Part shown: piece after piece, positions 1 to 12,716 of the stretch
Position numbering within the stretch: the first letter of the stretch is position 1
Layout of the letters: each line of letters opens with the position of its first letter
Origin: Ricinus communis
Lineage: Eukaryota; Streptophyta; Magnoliopsida; Malpighiales; Euphorbiaceae
Length of the DNA stretch: 64,000 nucleotides
Direction: 5' to 3'
NCBI RefSeq assembly: GCF_019578655.1
Contig: NC_063265.1
Span: 10,884,501-10,948,500, forward strand
Program-made: the position numbers and the translations under genes
The notes under the pieces: generated by a model
Database searches by the model: none
Told to the model about the DNA's origin: nothing
What the model saw: the letters and a program-made list of their open reading frames with translations, nothing else

Positions 1-1600
1 GCTGCTGCATTTCTTACTTATACTACAAACACACACACACACACACACAAGTCACTGCAAGCAAAAGGAGATAGATGCCTTTGCTTTTCTCTGTTTTCGC
101 TTTCTTTCTCTCAAACAGACATAAGACAGTAGTAAGACAGTAGTCTAGATATTATGATTCATGAGAGAGAATGAAAGAAAGAAAGAATTGAAGAAAAGGG
201 TTTTGTGGGTTTTCTCTTTGGCTATTCACTAGAAAGAATTGTAGAAGTGTCACGTGATAGGGAGAGACATAAGTAAAACTGGTAAGAAAATGGGGTGTGG
301 TGGGGATGGTATCACATTTAACATGACAATGTCTCTCTGCTGGTGTTGGACCGCTTTGTTTTGAAACTATTTTTATTATTATTATTATTAATATTAATAT
401 GATGATGATGACGATGGATTTTATAATTATTATCATTACAGTGTCTATGTCCAGCTTTTCATTTATGTGACGTTGTAACTCTGCCATCAGATTCCCCTCT
501 CTGTCCATTGCCCATCACTCTCCCACGCTCTTCTTTTCTTCACGCTCTCTCTGCTCTTCTTCTTCTTCTTCTTCTTCGCAATTTCTTGTACCCCTCCATG
601 CTCCTTACCTTAATCCATTTATACTTAATTAAGGGTTTTGTCTAGCTTTAGTACACGTTTATCTTTTTGGTGTAACATATATAATAATGATCAGAGTATG
701 AATGTTAATATAAAATACTTATCATATTCAACTTAATTATTTATTACAATGTGTATATTTAGATGAAGTCTTGTTATCCATGGCATCTACTTAAATGTGG
801 GATGACCATAATAATTAAGTGATACATAATAAATATTTTATATTTGAAGATTAAATAATTAAAGCATATCTCAATTAGTCAATATTAGCAGATAAAGAAA
901 ATAATTTGACTATATATTATATTAACCTATTAGATGAAATTACATAATTATGGCTATTTTATATTTAAATGTTAAAAAAAATTATATTCTTTAAATTTTA
1001 TAATGGTTATATAAGTCTCAACTACTTGGTGCTACAATAATTATTGTTATTGTTTCAGTTATAAATAGTTTTTCATTCTAAATTTTTATTATAATCTAAA
1101 TAAACTGAATAGAACAACCTAACAAATTTAAGGACAAAATTGAATATGAAAAGAATGGACGGATGAGGCTTTAATAGGCGCAAACCTCTTTATAAGTATG
1201 AAATTAATGACTTAAAAGATAGATAAATACAGACAAAAAACTGTTAGACTTCTTTATTGCATAAGATCGAAGATAAATAGTTTCTGATGTATTGCGAGCA
1301 CTTGATGGGAAAAGAAAGGTAGATTTCTTAGAAGTTCAAGTAGTTTCTCTGTCGAGTTAAGCTTTTATAAGTGAAGTTTTATTTAGAAAATAATAACTTT
1401 TTAAATAGATTAATAAAATCATAAGAAATTGTTTAATATTCTTGTCTTATTTTAAGAGATAGTAACAATAAAATAAATAAATAGAAAAGACTTGTTAACT
1501 TAATAAAAGTTCAAATATTTTTAATTTCTCTAATTACTATTATAAGATTAAAATAATTACTTTGTATTTAAGTAAGTGGAGATAAATTCTAGAGTAAAAT
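1..1600. other. AT-rich intergenic DNA, no gene seen
   Basis: No open frame here has a recognisable domain or plausible exon structure. The stretch includes an (AC)n run at about 29-49, a CT-rich part with a (CTT)n run at about 555-577, and AT-rich DNA after about 600. The first 600 bases are less AT-rich and could be the flank of a gene lying outside the window, but nothing shows which one. Confidence 0.6.
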
Positions 1601-2070
1601 TTAAAAAATAATCCTCTGGTTTGACGCTTTTATACTCGAATGACAGAATTATTTTTCATATCAAATGAGTAACATGTGCTTCATTCTTTTAGTATCTTTC
1701 AGATACATTCAATGTTTCTCTTATTTTTTAAATTATAAATATTAATAGAAATATAAATATTTGATAAAGAAGTATTATTTAATTTACCATCCAATTAAAT
1801 ATTTTATAATCATTAAAATCATTAAAATATATAATTTTTTAATGTTAATCAAATTTAAAAAATAATTTTTTAATATATTTATAAATTATTTGATGCATTA
1901 TTAGATGTCACATTACTTATAAAATCATATTTTAGTAATATTATATATTAAATACATGTAAAGTTATATAAAAAATAATAAAAATATAAATATGTACCTA
2001 AAAAATGCTTAAAAAATAAAAATTATACCCTTAAATGAAAAAGCGTCAAATCACATAATATTTTTTTTAA
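1601..2070. mobile_element. Possible MITE-like inverted-repeat element
   Basis: The left end reads TTAAAAAATAATCCT and, a few bases on, TTTGACGCTTTT. The right end near 2037-2070 carries AAAAAGCGTCAAAT followed by a T-run and AA, which is the reverse complement of the left end with mismatches. The two ends share the core TTTGACGCTTTT in opposite orientation. The interior is AT-rich and non-coding. No clean target-site duplication could be fixed, so this may be an old element or a chance match in AT-rich DNA. Confidence 0.4.
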
Positions 2071-5000
2071 CTTAATCTTAAATTCTATGGCACATTAGTA
2101 GAATTACCCCAATATCAATAAAATACAGATTAGAACACATGTACAAATTTGGTTGAATTGGGTAGGATATTTGGAAGAGTTAAGAAAAAAATTTCACTAA
2201 TTATTAACTTAATAAATAGATAAAAACTTACAGGTAGAATAATTAAGTAATTAATTAATTATCAACTAATTAGTATATATCTAATAGGACGGCAAGGAAT
2301 ATTTAATCACAAAAGGATGAATTCCCACTTGAATATAATCATTCTGAATTTCATTCCTATGATCAAAATATAGATTTTACTCTTCGATCTTGAGATATGG
2401 GTTCCTATAGAAAAACCTAACAATCTAGACCCGATTCTTCTAGGAGTAGATGGGTCTTTTCTTTAATGCAAAAACCAAATATTTTAAAATAGGATGAATG
2501 CATGAATAAAAGATGATGGTACACTTTTGATTTTGCCAAAAGAATTGATTTGTCAAGTTGCTTATAAAATTGATATAGTCAACTTGAAACCCTCAGTGCC
2601 TACTTTCTTTCCATTTGAATCCTCAAAGATTCTAAAAATAATTTGGTGGAATTTAAGCTGTAATGTATTTTCGGTATTTTAGTTTAGTTTTTTCTTTTTT
2701 CTTCATTGTTTTTGGGTTGAGGACTAATGTGACAATATAACTTTTTATTTTTAGTGATTGGATAATAATTTAATTTCTTTTTTTGATCATTGGTATAGGC
2801 TATAAAAGGAGCTCCAAGCTCGGTCAAGAGGTAATGAAGCAATCTAGTGTGTAATTAGAGGTGACTAATCACGTGATTAAAGAAACTGCTGACTGAGCTA
2901 TACGTTAATAAGAAACGATTAGCTCGTAGAAATGTCAGCCATGCATTGGTGTTTGTATCACAAATGATTACACAAAAGCATGATTACGAAAAACACTATT
3001 ACATTTGCTGTTTGCTGCTAATTAGTTACTAAACTTGCCCTATGAAACTGAACAGGATAATTATATTAATAGTGATTTAATATCATATTAAATTTTATTT
3101 TGGTTAATATATTTTTTATTTTATTATAATTATTTAATTTTAAGCTCATTTATCTAAAACTCAGTTGTTTAATTTGTTAGAATAATAACATGTTTAAAAC
3201 ATCTAATGTAAACTAATATATATTTAAAAAAATTGACAAATTATTATTTTAGTCATGAAACTATTCAACCAAACTATTAATTTTAACGTAACAACTTCAA
3301 ACTTCAGAAATCTTCTAAATTGAATATGGGCGAATATCATGCACTCTATCCTCCAGCTGCTGATAAAAAGGGCACCTTGTGGCCATCATTAAGCAGTCAA
3401 TTTTTTCTAAACACAAAAATAAAGTCTGGTTACAGCAAACAGAGAGACAAAACACACACACACACACACACACACACATGTTAGGGTCAAAACCCTGTAA
3501 AGGGAAGAAGAGTCATAAACTAAAAACTGATCCTCATGTAACACTGTTCCTGTAACAGTACTGAAAATTCTTTGGCCAGTGATGCCCCATTAGAAGGGGT
3601 CGTTTTTTTTTTTTTTTTCCGGTTTGATTGGCAGGAAAGTGAAGGACATAAGATCAGAAGTATATGCCACGTTGTTGGCAGGTACTATGTAACTTAGTGC
3701 TTCCCATTTGTATGTATTTATTGCAGGATTTATGTAATGTGTTAATTAGTGATTGATTGTGATTAAGAGTGCTTAATACAATTTGGATTTTTGAATTGAT
3801 TTAAATAGTGCTATGTAACAATCCTAACTACGTACTGGAGGAATTTCCAGTTCTTGATCTTGCAAGAAAACAGATCAGAATTATTCAACAAGTTGCCAAA
3901 TGTGAATGATTTTAACTTGAAATGAAGCATATATTGGAAAATGGGACCCAAGGGTTCACATGCCTTCTGCTAGTGTAGTCCAGTCCATTTCCTACTGGCC
4001 ATACATATATCTATATATATATATATATATATTAGGTCCCTCTCCCTCATCAAACAATAAAACACAAGAAAGGTCAAACTTGACCCCAGTTTTTTTTTTC
4101 CTGAAAAAAAACTTCTTGCAGAACTGACCCCAAATTACTTACACTAGCTACTACCACTCTTTAGGAATATTCTTATACTGGTCAGCTATAGATCTCCATC
4201 CATAGCTAAAAATCACAAGACCATGGTCTAACTTTGCAACTGGCCATCTTGCTCAGTTGGATTTTGTCCCACCTCCTCTTTTATTATGATTCCTCTGGCT
4301 CAGGCTTGTTTTGTAATGAAAATTTGCTGTTCAGGCTTGTTTTTGCATAAGAGTGAGGCTATGAGTTTGAACCTCAGTAGATCGAGGTCTGCCCATTGAG
4401 CAGCATAATTATTTCTGTTTATATCATTACTTTCTAAAGTTACTGATGCATATATGTAACTTGATGTTAGATGCAACTATCCAGTTAGATAAAAATCTGA
4501 ATTTAGAAGCCTTTTTTTTCTTTGGTTTTTGAAATGAAAGTAAGACAAACTATAAGTTTTTACATTCTGAAGCTGGACTGCCACTAGCAATCCAATAGTT
4601 AAAAGAGAAAATTCTTAAATATCTATAGTAAAACCAAAAACAGTATGCTATGCTTTGAAGATACGTGTCTGAATATTGGGGTCCTATTTCGTGATACCAA
4701 AAAATAATGAAATGGGTCAAAGCACAGTAGAAATGAGAATGATGATTAGGTTGGTAATGCTCCCAGCTACCCAAACATGATGGGTGGTTAGGGTGTCTCA
4801 TTGATATTCAAGAACTCAAATTCCAATCCTGTCTTTTCTTTTCCACACTTTCTTCTCACTGCCTGCCCACCCACCCAGCTATGTGCTGGCTGGTTCTTTG
4901 TCCCTACTACTGTATTCTGTCTACATATATAAATATATCTGTGTGTGTGTGTTTGTGTATATATGTAGCCCTTGCCTCCACGCGCTTTTGTGTTTTTGGT

Positions 5001-5329
5001 TTGAATTGCTCGAAGTACTGTAACCTGTGATGTTGCTTTTGATGATCTTTAGGTTTTGTGGCTCATGATATTTGTTTGAAGATAATGTTTGGTCTATGTA
5101 TCATTTAATTTCAGACCTTCTTAGTACAAAGGGTTATTAAATGCTTTGCCTCCTTGTTCGCAAGGGGAACAAAAGTTACTATTCTTGGAGGGCAAGGGCC
5201 CTGCTGTGACTGTGATAAAGGCCATTAGCATAAATTGTTTTTAGCTGCATGATTATCACATGATAATTGTAGCTTTCCAAAAATCAGTAAGATAAGAATG
5301 GCTCAATGATGATAACCCTCAACCCCAAA

Positions 5330-5364
<35 letters not shown>

Positions 5365-7302
5365 AGCTAGGTAGCTAGGCAGCTACTAGCTAGGGACAAG
5401 CCCCTGATAGGGATTTTTCTTTGTTTTACAGTTCACTGCACCAACCATTTACTAGTCATTACTAACTCCTCCTACTAATGGTATAAAGCTTCATAGAAGT
5501 GAAAACAATAACGTTATTATAAACCTCCTTATTAAGAAAACTGCTCGGGTGGGGAATCATGAAGTAAGGCATTATTAGCATTATGTTTTAGGACATTTCG
5601 CACTCAAAATGGTTGCTGTTAAGTAGGGTTTAGACAATTTAATGAACAAGTGCAAGATACATGCGAAACTTGCATGCATGTCATTGAGAATATACAAATG
5701 TTTAAGGACGAATTAATATATTTGGGAATTAAAGATAAAAAGAAATACGATCTTCTCTAGTATTATAAATATTTACGTATTCAATAAATCAATGGCATTT
5801 TCACTATGAGTTTGAAGGTTTTCTTTTTCCCTTCTAAGATCAAAGATCACGAAAGAAAAAATATATATATTTTCATTTCATGAATCTGCTGTTAATGAAT
5901 CTGAGCATTCGGTCAAATTATAATTAAAAAAGGAAAAGGAAAAACAGCTGGTTTGATGCTTTCTGTTTTCACTCTTTTTCACCCTCTATGAGCAATTGAA
6001 ATTATCTCCTGCCTGCAACGATTTGTATGAAGGACTTGCGTATTCTACAGTTATTTGTGACGGTCCAACCTGATTTGAATCTTATATAACATATTCATGT
6101 TTATTATTAACTGGTACAATATTGTTCATGTATATTTTTAATGCATAGAACAATATATTCCATATCTCTGCAGACTCACAGTGAAAAGCAGCGTACAAAA
6201 ATAAATCAGAAGAAGCACATACACAGTAGTTGAAAAATTAATATTATTCTTTGCTTGTAGTATTGCCATAAAATAATATTAAATTCTTGACGGGAAAAAA
6301 GAAAAAGAAATAATTAAAAACAAAATTCCAAGTAATGCAATGACCAATGTACAATAAATTCCATGCTTGGAATGCGAGAAGGAATAAATACCCCCTCTGG
6401 CTCTTTTCTTTTATTTTTTCTTTTGTTTCTCCAAGCATCTATCAAGAACCACTCTCCTCTACAATAATAATTAAACAGAAAAAATCAAAAGAAGTAGAGA
6501 GAGGGGTTTTTCATTGTTTTTTTTTTTGTTCTTCCACTTTGATGGGGATTGAAGCTTGTTGAAAAGAGTGCCAATGTAAGTAATTGTAATTGTAATGGTA
6601 ATGTATGTGTGTACATAGTGCCTAGGTTTTGGGGTCAAAAATGGACAGCTAAGGACAGGTAATTGATTGATGATATGTGAATATAGGATAAGTGTTGTGT
6701 TGGGGTTATATGGAGTTATGACACAACCCACATGTCCTCTTTCTTTAAAAAAAAAATAAATAAATAAAAAATAAAAATTTTGTAATGTCACTACTCATCA
6801 CTTAGCTCTTTTTCCCATTTCCATGTTTATATCTGAACCAGTATTTGCCATTTTTCCTTTGGCTTGCAAAATTTGTAGCTACATGGTCTTTTTCCTTCTT
6901 TCTTTGGCTTGCTTCTGTCTATGCACCAACCGAGCTCCGAGACTAGACTATACTAGTAATGTCCACCATCTTTTGATCTTCACCAAGCTCCCTATCTATA
7001 ATGCCTAAATTCTAAAGGAGAATGTGATATGAATATTAAAGTCTTCCTTTCCTCTCATTCGTGCTTATTTAATCCAATTTGGATGCAAGACTTTTCTCCT
7101 AATTAAGTCTTCTCCTGCCCGAATACAAATAAGTAGGGCCAATTGTTTGGTCTAATTTAGATATTAAATTTAAATCTTTTTTTACCTAAATTGAATGTAC
7201 ATACGTTCTCACTCGTACATTAAACTGATAAATGATTGATACATATTTATTAATTTTAAATTATAGAGTATATTCAATGATTCAATTTTAAAATATAAAA
7301 TA

Positions 7303-7303
<1 letters not shown>
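2071..7303. other. Intergenic DNA with microsatellites, no gene seen
   Basis: This stretch holds simple repeats: (AC)n at about 3452-3478, (AT)n at about 4010-4031, a short (GT)n near 4941-4951 and (GA)n at about 5333-5362. Short open frames at 4550-4801 and 6244-7008 have no domain, no consistent splice sites and low-complexity composition. A non-coding transcript is possible but nothing supports one. Confidence 0.55.

Positions 7304-7304
<1 letters not shown>

Positions 7305-7376
<72 letters not shown>
7305..7376. repeat. (TA)n microsatellite, about 36 units
   Basis: A nearly uninterrupted run of alternating T and A of about 72 bases, the longest dinucleotide repeat in the window. It is self-complementary and can extrude as a cruciform. 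Its length is likely to vary between individuals. Confidence 0.95.
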
Positions 7377-7377
<1 letters not shown>

Positions 7378-7996
7378 CTCCTATTTATTACAGTGTATAT
7401 ATCGAACTTAAGTAAAAATTTCTCATTAAATTTTAGTTTTTTTAAGATAGAAGAGATAAGAACTAAATTAATGTTTTAATTTAATATAAGTCGATGGTTA
7501 TTAAATGTCATTTTAATTCTAATATTTTTATAGATTGACATTTATAATTTATTATTTTTAATATTTTTGACATTTAAAATGCAATCAATTAAGTTAAAAT
7601 TGTAGCAAACAAATATATTCATTCTAGAATAAAATGTAATCAAATACTCAATTAAAATCCTAACGTAGCCAAAACTAATTATTCAATATTGGTGAAATCA
7701 AACATTCAAGAAAGAGCACCACTAATTTCCACTTTATAAAATAAAAATTAAACATTCTAAGGAGAACAGCAAAAATTATTGAATTATATTTGATATAGTT
7801 CTGTTTTAATGATCACTATAGAAAAAACATTAAAATACTATAATAGTAATAAATTATTCTTTATTCAGTTTATAAATTTTTTCAATTTTATATTTTTAAA
7901 TCATGCATAAATTACTAAGACCATGTGCTTCCAGCTTAGTTCGGCTTGCAATTTCAATATGCCCAAATTATAAGAAGGACCTTTACCTATGTAGGT

Positions 7997-8520
7997 GGGT
8001 TAATTGCACCGCTGGTACTAAACCTTCGCACTTTTTTTCAAATGGTATTAAATCTTCAATTTTTTTTTTTGTATCACTTCTATTATTTTTATATCTTCCG
8101 CCAGTACCAAAGAGGAATCCAACACTTATTTGCTGATGTGGCTGCCAAGTTTTGAATTATAACACACCACTTACCATATCTGTTGCTGACTCCTTTATTT
8201 TATCATAGTCAGCAATTAACTAAAAACCTTGATTTTATGAGGAATTTCCATTTCAAACACTCTCCTTTTGAATAATTAATCTTTTAAATTTAGTTAATTG
8301 CTGACTAGGATAAAATGAAAGAATCAGTAACAGATGTGGCAAGTGGTGTGTTATCCTTCATAAATCCGGCATCCACATCAGTAAATAAGTGTCGGATTCC
8401 TCATTGGTACTGGCGGAAGATACAAAAATAATAGGAGTAGTACCAAAAAGAAACATATTAAATGTTTGGTACTATTTGAAAAAAATTGTAAAGGTTTAGT
8501 ACCAGCGGTGCAATTAACCT
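7997..8520. mobile_element. Foldback MITE, Mutator-like by its 9-bp target duplication
   Basis: The element starts with GGTTAATTGCACCGCTGG (from 7998) and ends with the exact reverse complement, CCAGCGGTGCAATTAACC (to 8519). Homology continues inward over much of each half: GGTACTAAACC pairs with GGTTTAGTACC, ATCTTCCGCCAGTACCAA pairs with TTGGTACTGGCGGAAGAT, and GTCAGCAATTAACTAAA pairs with TTTAGTTAATTGCTGAC. The whole unit could fold into one long hairpin. It is flanked by TATGTAGGT (7988-7996) and TATATAGGT (8521-8529), a 9-bp direct repeat with one mismatch. That duplication size fits Mutator-like elements. The short open frames inside carry no transposase, so this is a non-autonomous copy. 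Confidence 0.85.
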
Positions 8521-8529
8521 TATATAGGT

Positions 8530-10932
8530 TTGTGGATTAAGGGCTTCATTTTTTTTTAAATAATTACTAACACTGATGTCCGCGTCATATGCTAGATGTG
8601 TACGTCAAACGTTGGCATGATTATTTTTTTAAATAATTTATATTATTAATTTTATATTAAATACTTATTAATTTATATTCATTAAACATATGTTGAATGC
8701 TCATTATTTAAATGTAAAATGTTCATTGTTTGTTAATTTAATTTTATTGAAAAAATATTTAATTTAATTTTATTGAAAAAATATTTACTACAATATAAAT
8801 ATCTATAGTATAATTTTAACTTAAAATTCTTTTTCTATTTACCAACTGTGTAAAGATAATTTATGTTATATCTATATTATATATATTTTGAATGAATTAG
8901 TGGTATATGACTTTTATTAATGACTAATATCTATTGACAAATTAATAAATATTATGCTATAAATTACGAATGTTTATATCAATCATAAAATTTTTCTAAT
9001 ATGCATCACAAAAATAATTAATTTTTTAATAAATAATTAAAAATATTGATGAACATTATATATAAGGACAATAAATATTACAGTACTAAATAATAAATAT
9101 TAATATTAACATCATCAAATAAAATAAACATAAATATTAACTACAATGAATATGAAGCTCACAGATAATAAATATTTCAATAGAAAAAAATTAATTATTA
9201 TAGAATATTATATCTAATAGACATTATAAATATAAAAAATGAATAATTTAATACATGTAATTGAACAAAAAATATTAATATGTATATGGTATCGTTCTAC
9301 TTATATAAAATTTTGTGTTTTAAGTTTTATACGTGCATCAGACATTGACGCATACTAGATGCTGACTCAATTTTTTTTTTTAAATTATCTTATTACAATT
9401 TTACAAAAATAAAAATCTCATGCGTCAAAAATAAATACACGCGTCAAAATAAAAAAAATAATTTTAATATAATGTTAATTTTTAATCATTTATTTTATTA
9501 TAATCTAAAAAAATTTAAAAGTATATAATTCAAAACAACAATAAATGAAAAAACGACCAAAACATCCTCACGTACAATTAAAAAAAAAAAAAAGAATAAT
9601 TTGAAAAATTTATCACCAAATCAACGCGTGATTTACTCTCCCTTGATTACCATACATATTTATGTACTTCTGTCCATTGTTGAACATGTTATTGCTCATG
9701 TCTATTGCAGTTAAGTTATAACATGTATGGGCTTCAGAAAATGGGCCCATGGGCCAATCTCTACAAAACTCATATTAAAAGGCCATATTTTTGGAGTTTG
9801 AAGTCACAATAACAACCTTGAAGGTTTATCCTTATGGCTACTTCTTAAAATTACAATTCCTCATATTTCACCTTGAGACACTTTAAAATCCTTTAACTTA
9901 TATATCTATTAATATATTAAAAATGACATAAATTTTGATTTTTATGTGTATAAAATAATAAATATTTTAACTTCTCTACTTTTAGTTTAAATTTTGCATT
10001 TAATCATGTCGCCCAGACTGTTATTTTTTAATTTATCAATCTTAAAATTCTTTTGCACGAGAAATTATATGATAAAATATTTAAAATTTTATTTGTTGTA
10101 CAAATATTGTTATTAAAATATTTTTTTGTTTTAAATAGCTCAAGTATCTAAATTCCTTAATTGTAAGCCACATCTTTTATTAAAAAATTGATTCACTAAA
10201 TCAAAATTAAGCATTTTCTCAAGATTACATGCATTGAATAAAATTAATTACTTATATAAGAGAGCAAAAGATTTATAGATTAAAAAAAGGGACTTTGTAA
10301 AGTAATTAGAATGTTTATCCTTTTTTTAAATAAAAAAAAAGGATATTAAAAGTGTTACGGAATCAAAATATCTTTTTAGAGCGGACTCAAGAAGAAGGAT
10401 GTAATTTTTGCTTGAATTAGCCCAATTGACTGGCAGGGAATTTATAAAATAAAAAAATAAATTCTGTGAATAACAATTGTCAAACATAGACTTTTACACA
10501 AATTGTCAACACAAACACTTACGGAGCATTTCATGGTCTTGAAGTTTGACTTCTTCCACGTTGACACGATCACGTTTCAACTTAAAATACACCGTCCTGT
10601 CTTCCTCTATTATTTTTCAGTAAAATGGAAAATCAAAGCCTTAATTTCCTTCTCTTTTTGAGAAGAATAAAAGACTTAATTGGATCCAGCAATTAGGTAA
10701 ATAAGAAATTACGTGGTTGTAATAAACTAAAAAGAATTAATTGCTGAAATGCAGGACAAAGTCGCAAGATCAAAATATAATAATAATGAATCAATTTCAT
10801 ATAAATAAAAATAAAATAACATCAATTTTCAATTTGTTTGACAACCATACTTGTGCTGTTTTCAAGTGGTTGTTCCAAAACAAGAAAAAACAAATTTAGA
10901 AACACAAAAGAAAAGAAAGCACTCATATACAC
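8530..10932. other. AT-rich intergenic DNA, no gene seen
   Basis: This is the 3' flank of the small secreted-peptide gene and the AT-rich DNA beyond it. Two short segments near 8575-8615 and 9335-9375 resemble each other (each has a CGCATA- or CGTCATA-like word followed by TAGATG), which may be remnants of another inserted element. No coding signal was seen. Confidence 0.5.
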
Positions 10933-11247
10933 TCAAGAGCTTGAATCTCGTTTTTGAGTTTCTTCAGTTGTGGAGGCAATTCCAAAGTTAACTGTAGCAC
11001 GAGCAACATGGCCGGCAACGTTCATTTCATTCAACGGGCACCGGCCACTGCCACCTGGGACATACGTGCATGAAGAAGAACCAGATGATGGGACCTTGCC
11101 CCTCGCAAGAGATTGTATTTTAAGATTCGTCTCCACCCATTTGTCTCCTTCTAATGGCCTTATCGCCAGTGTTTGTTCAACACAGGACACAAAAAGAACA
11201 GATACAACGAGTATTACTGACAGACAATTATTCTTACAACAGCCCAT
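10933..11247 (-). CDS. Small secreted peptide precursor (104 aa)
   Basis: A single-exon frame starting at MGCCKNNC. The first roughly 28 residues are a signal peptide: a short polar start, the hydrophobic stretch LSVILVVSVLFVSC, then a likely cleavage site around TLA/IRP. The remaining mature part of about 75 residues is polar and holds a central motif, SCTYVPGGSGRCPLNEMN, with two cysteines flanking a Gly-Pro turn. A Ser/Thr-rich tail ends in KRDSSS. This architecture, with a conserved block near the C-terminus, is typical of plant peptide precursors that are processed in the apoplast. I do not recognise the family with certainty. The frame continues upstream to 11472, but a TATA box near 11397-11404 places transcription start after those upstream codons, so the internal ATG is preferred. 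The gene is read away from the AIR carboxylase promoter side, with about 1.5 kb between it and that gene's stop codon. Confidence 0.7.
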   Translation of the reverse strand: MGCCKNNCLSVILVVSVLFVSCVEQTLAIRPLEGDKWVETNLKIQSLARGKVPSSGSSSCTYVPGGSGRCPLNEMNVAGHVARATVNFGIASTTEETQKRDSSS

Positions 11248-11396
11248 TTGTTCGGGTAGAGGAATAGAGCTAGCAAGAAAGGATATTGAGGAAGAAATAG
11301 AAAAGGGTTTCTTTTGTGTATTAACTGACAGTGAACAGCTTTTTGTTTGTGTTTGGTGTTTGTGTTGAAGATGAGGAGGACATCCATGGCAAGCAA

Positions 11397-11404
11397 TATA
11401 TATA
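11397..11404 (-). promoter_or_regulatory. TATA box of the secreted-peptide gene
   Basis: TATATATA on the minus strand, about 150 bases before the chosen ATG. A start about 30 bases downstream would give a 5' leader of roughly 115-120 bases and would exclude the in-frame codons further upstream. Confidence 0.5.
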
Positions 11405-12716
11405 CTGCACAAAATGATTTGTGAAATATGAGCATGTATTGACTTGAAGCCGCGGAATTGAAGTTTGAACATAGAGGGTCGTCTATTCTAAAAGAAAGAC
11501 ACGGGCCTTGGAAAATAAACAATCCTTCCACAATTATTTTTTTTCTTTTAAATGAAAATCAAAGTTGAAAAAGTCTTTTGGTGGCCAGTTTCTGCATGGG
11601 AACCACTAAACTAGTCCCCATTGCTTGTGGTTTGCGTTGCTGTTTTCTACCATTTATATAATCAGAAGGATTACATTAAAAGCCACTAAAAGTGGGCATC
11701 TCAGTTTTCTACCGGCTTGTGTTTTGATTTTTGTAGTCAGGAATGAGAAAGTATTCTTTCTTGAAAGCACAGATCGAGTATGAAAGCCACTATTGAATTT
11801 GTTCATTGAGATGACCCGGTGAAGATAGAGTTCAGACCAAAGTTTAACGTGCCCAAACAAATAATAATTATGATTGTATTTATGCTCATCCTTAAGAACT
11901 ATAATTATGAAATTAATGTAAAAACTAAGACTAATTATTGCTAAAATATACAAATTTTATTTCTGATTTTTTCAAAATATAATAATATTATCTTATCTAA
12001 ATTTTTAAATAAAAAAATATTTAGTTATTTTCATGAGATAAAACTAAATAATTTCACTTTAACTGAATAAAAATAGTGACATTTAATTATAAAACTTAAA
12101 AGCTAAATTCAACTTTTTTAATATTGATGAAGTCTTTTAATTGGACTGAGTTGATCATTTTTTTTAAAAATTATTGGGCAAAATAATAGTAAAAAAATCT
12201 AAAATATAAAAATCGACACTTTAGCCGCCGAGCTAGTTACTGCTGGGGTTTACCGTTTCATTTCACACTGCTCGCTTACGAATTCAAACCTTGCAATTTG
12301 GCAAGTAGCAGGATCTTTACGCCTGTAAAATGGGTAGATGAAATTGGAGAACCTTCAGGATCCTGACTTGTTAGACCTGATCTAAGATGGATAGCTAACA
12401 TAAGCATCCTATCCCTTAAAGCCCGATGAAAATAGAGAGAATTAACTTTAATTAATTGATAATTCAATTATCAGTACAAAACTTGTTTCCTCCGAACTTT
12501 GATATACCACCCGTATACCTCTTTCCAATCTGCTATAGATTTTCTAGTTCTACACTGCCGCAGAATGCCATGTTGGCACTTGGTTTACATAGGTTTTCGT
12601 AACTGAAATGCTGACTCTTCATCCTATTGTGGATGTTAATTTTTTTTTTCTTCCTGTGGTAAGAAGTTCAAAAGAATCAACCAGCACATAAGTAGCGAAA
12701 GTGATGCTTAAGGATT
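11405..12716. other. Intergenic DNA between peptide gene and AIR carboxylase 3' end
   Basis: Mostly AT-rich. The first part is the promoter of the peptide gene. The part nearest 12716 is the 3' flank of the AIR carboxylase gene. A less AT-rich minus-strand patch at about 12285-12440 reads open and looks exon-like, but matches nothing I know. Confidence 0.5.

Noticed and set aside
152..508. Minus-strand open frame with a long Ile run
   Set aside because: The Ile run comes from a (TTA/AAT)n-like stretch. There is no signal of coding selection, domain or splice partner.
4250..4400. tRNA-like words (GCTCAGTTGGAT and GTTTGAACCTC)
   Set aside because: The D-arm-like and T-arm-like words are about 120 bases apart, far more than a tRNA with a normal intron allows, and no acceptor stem pairs.
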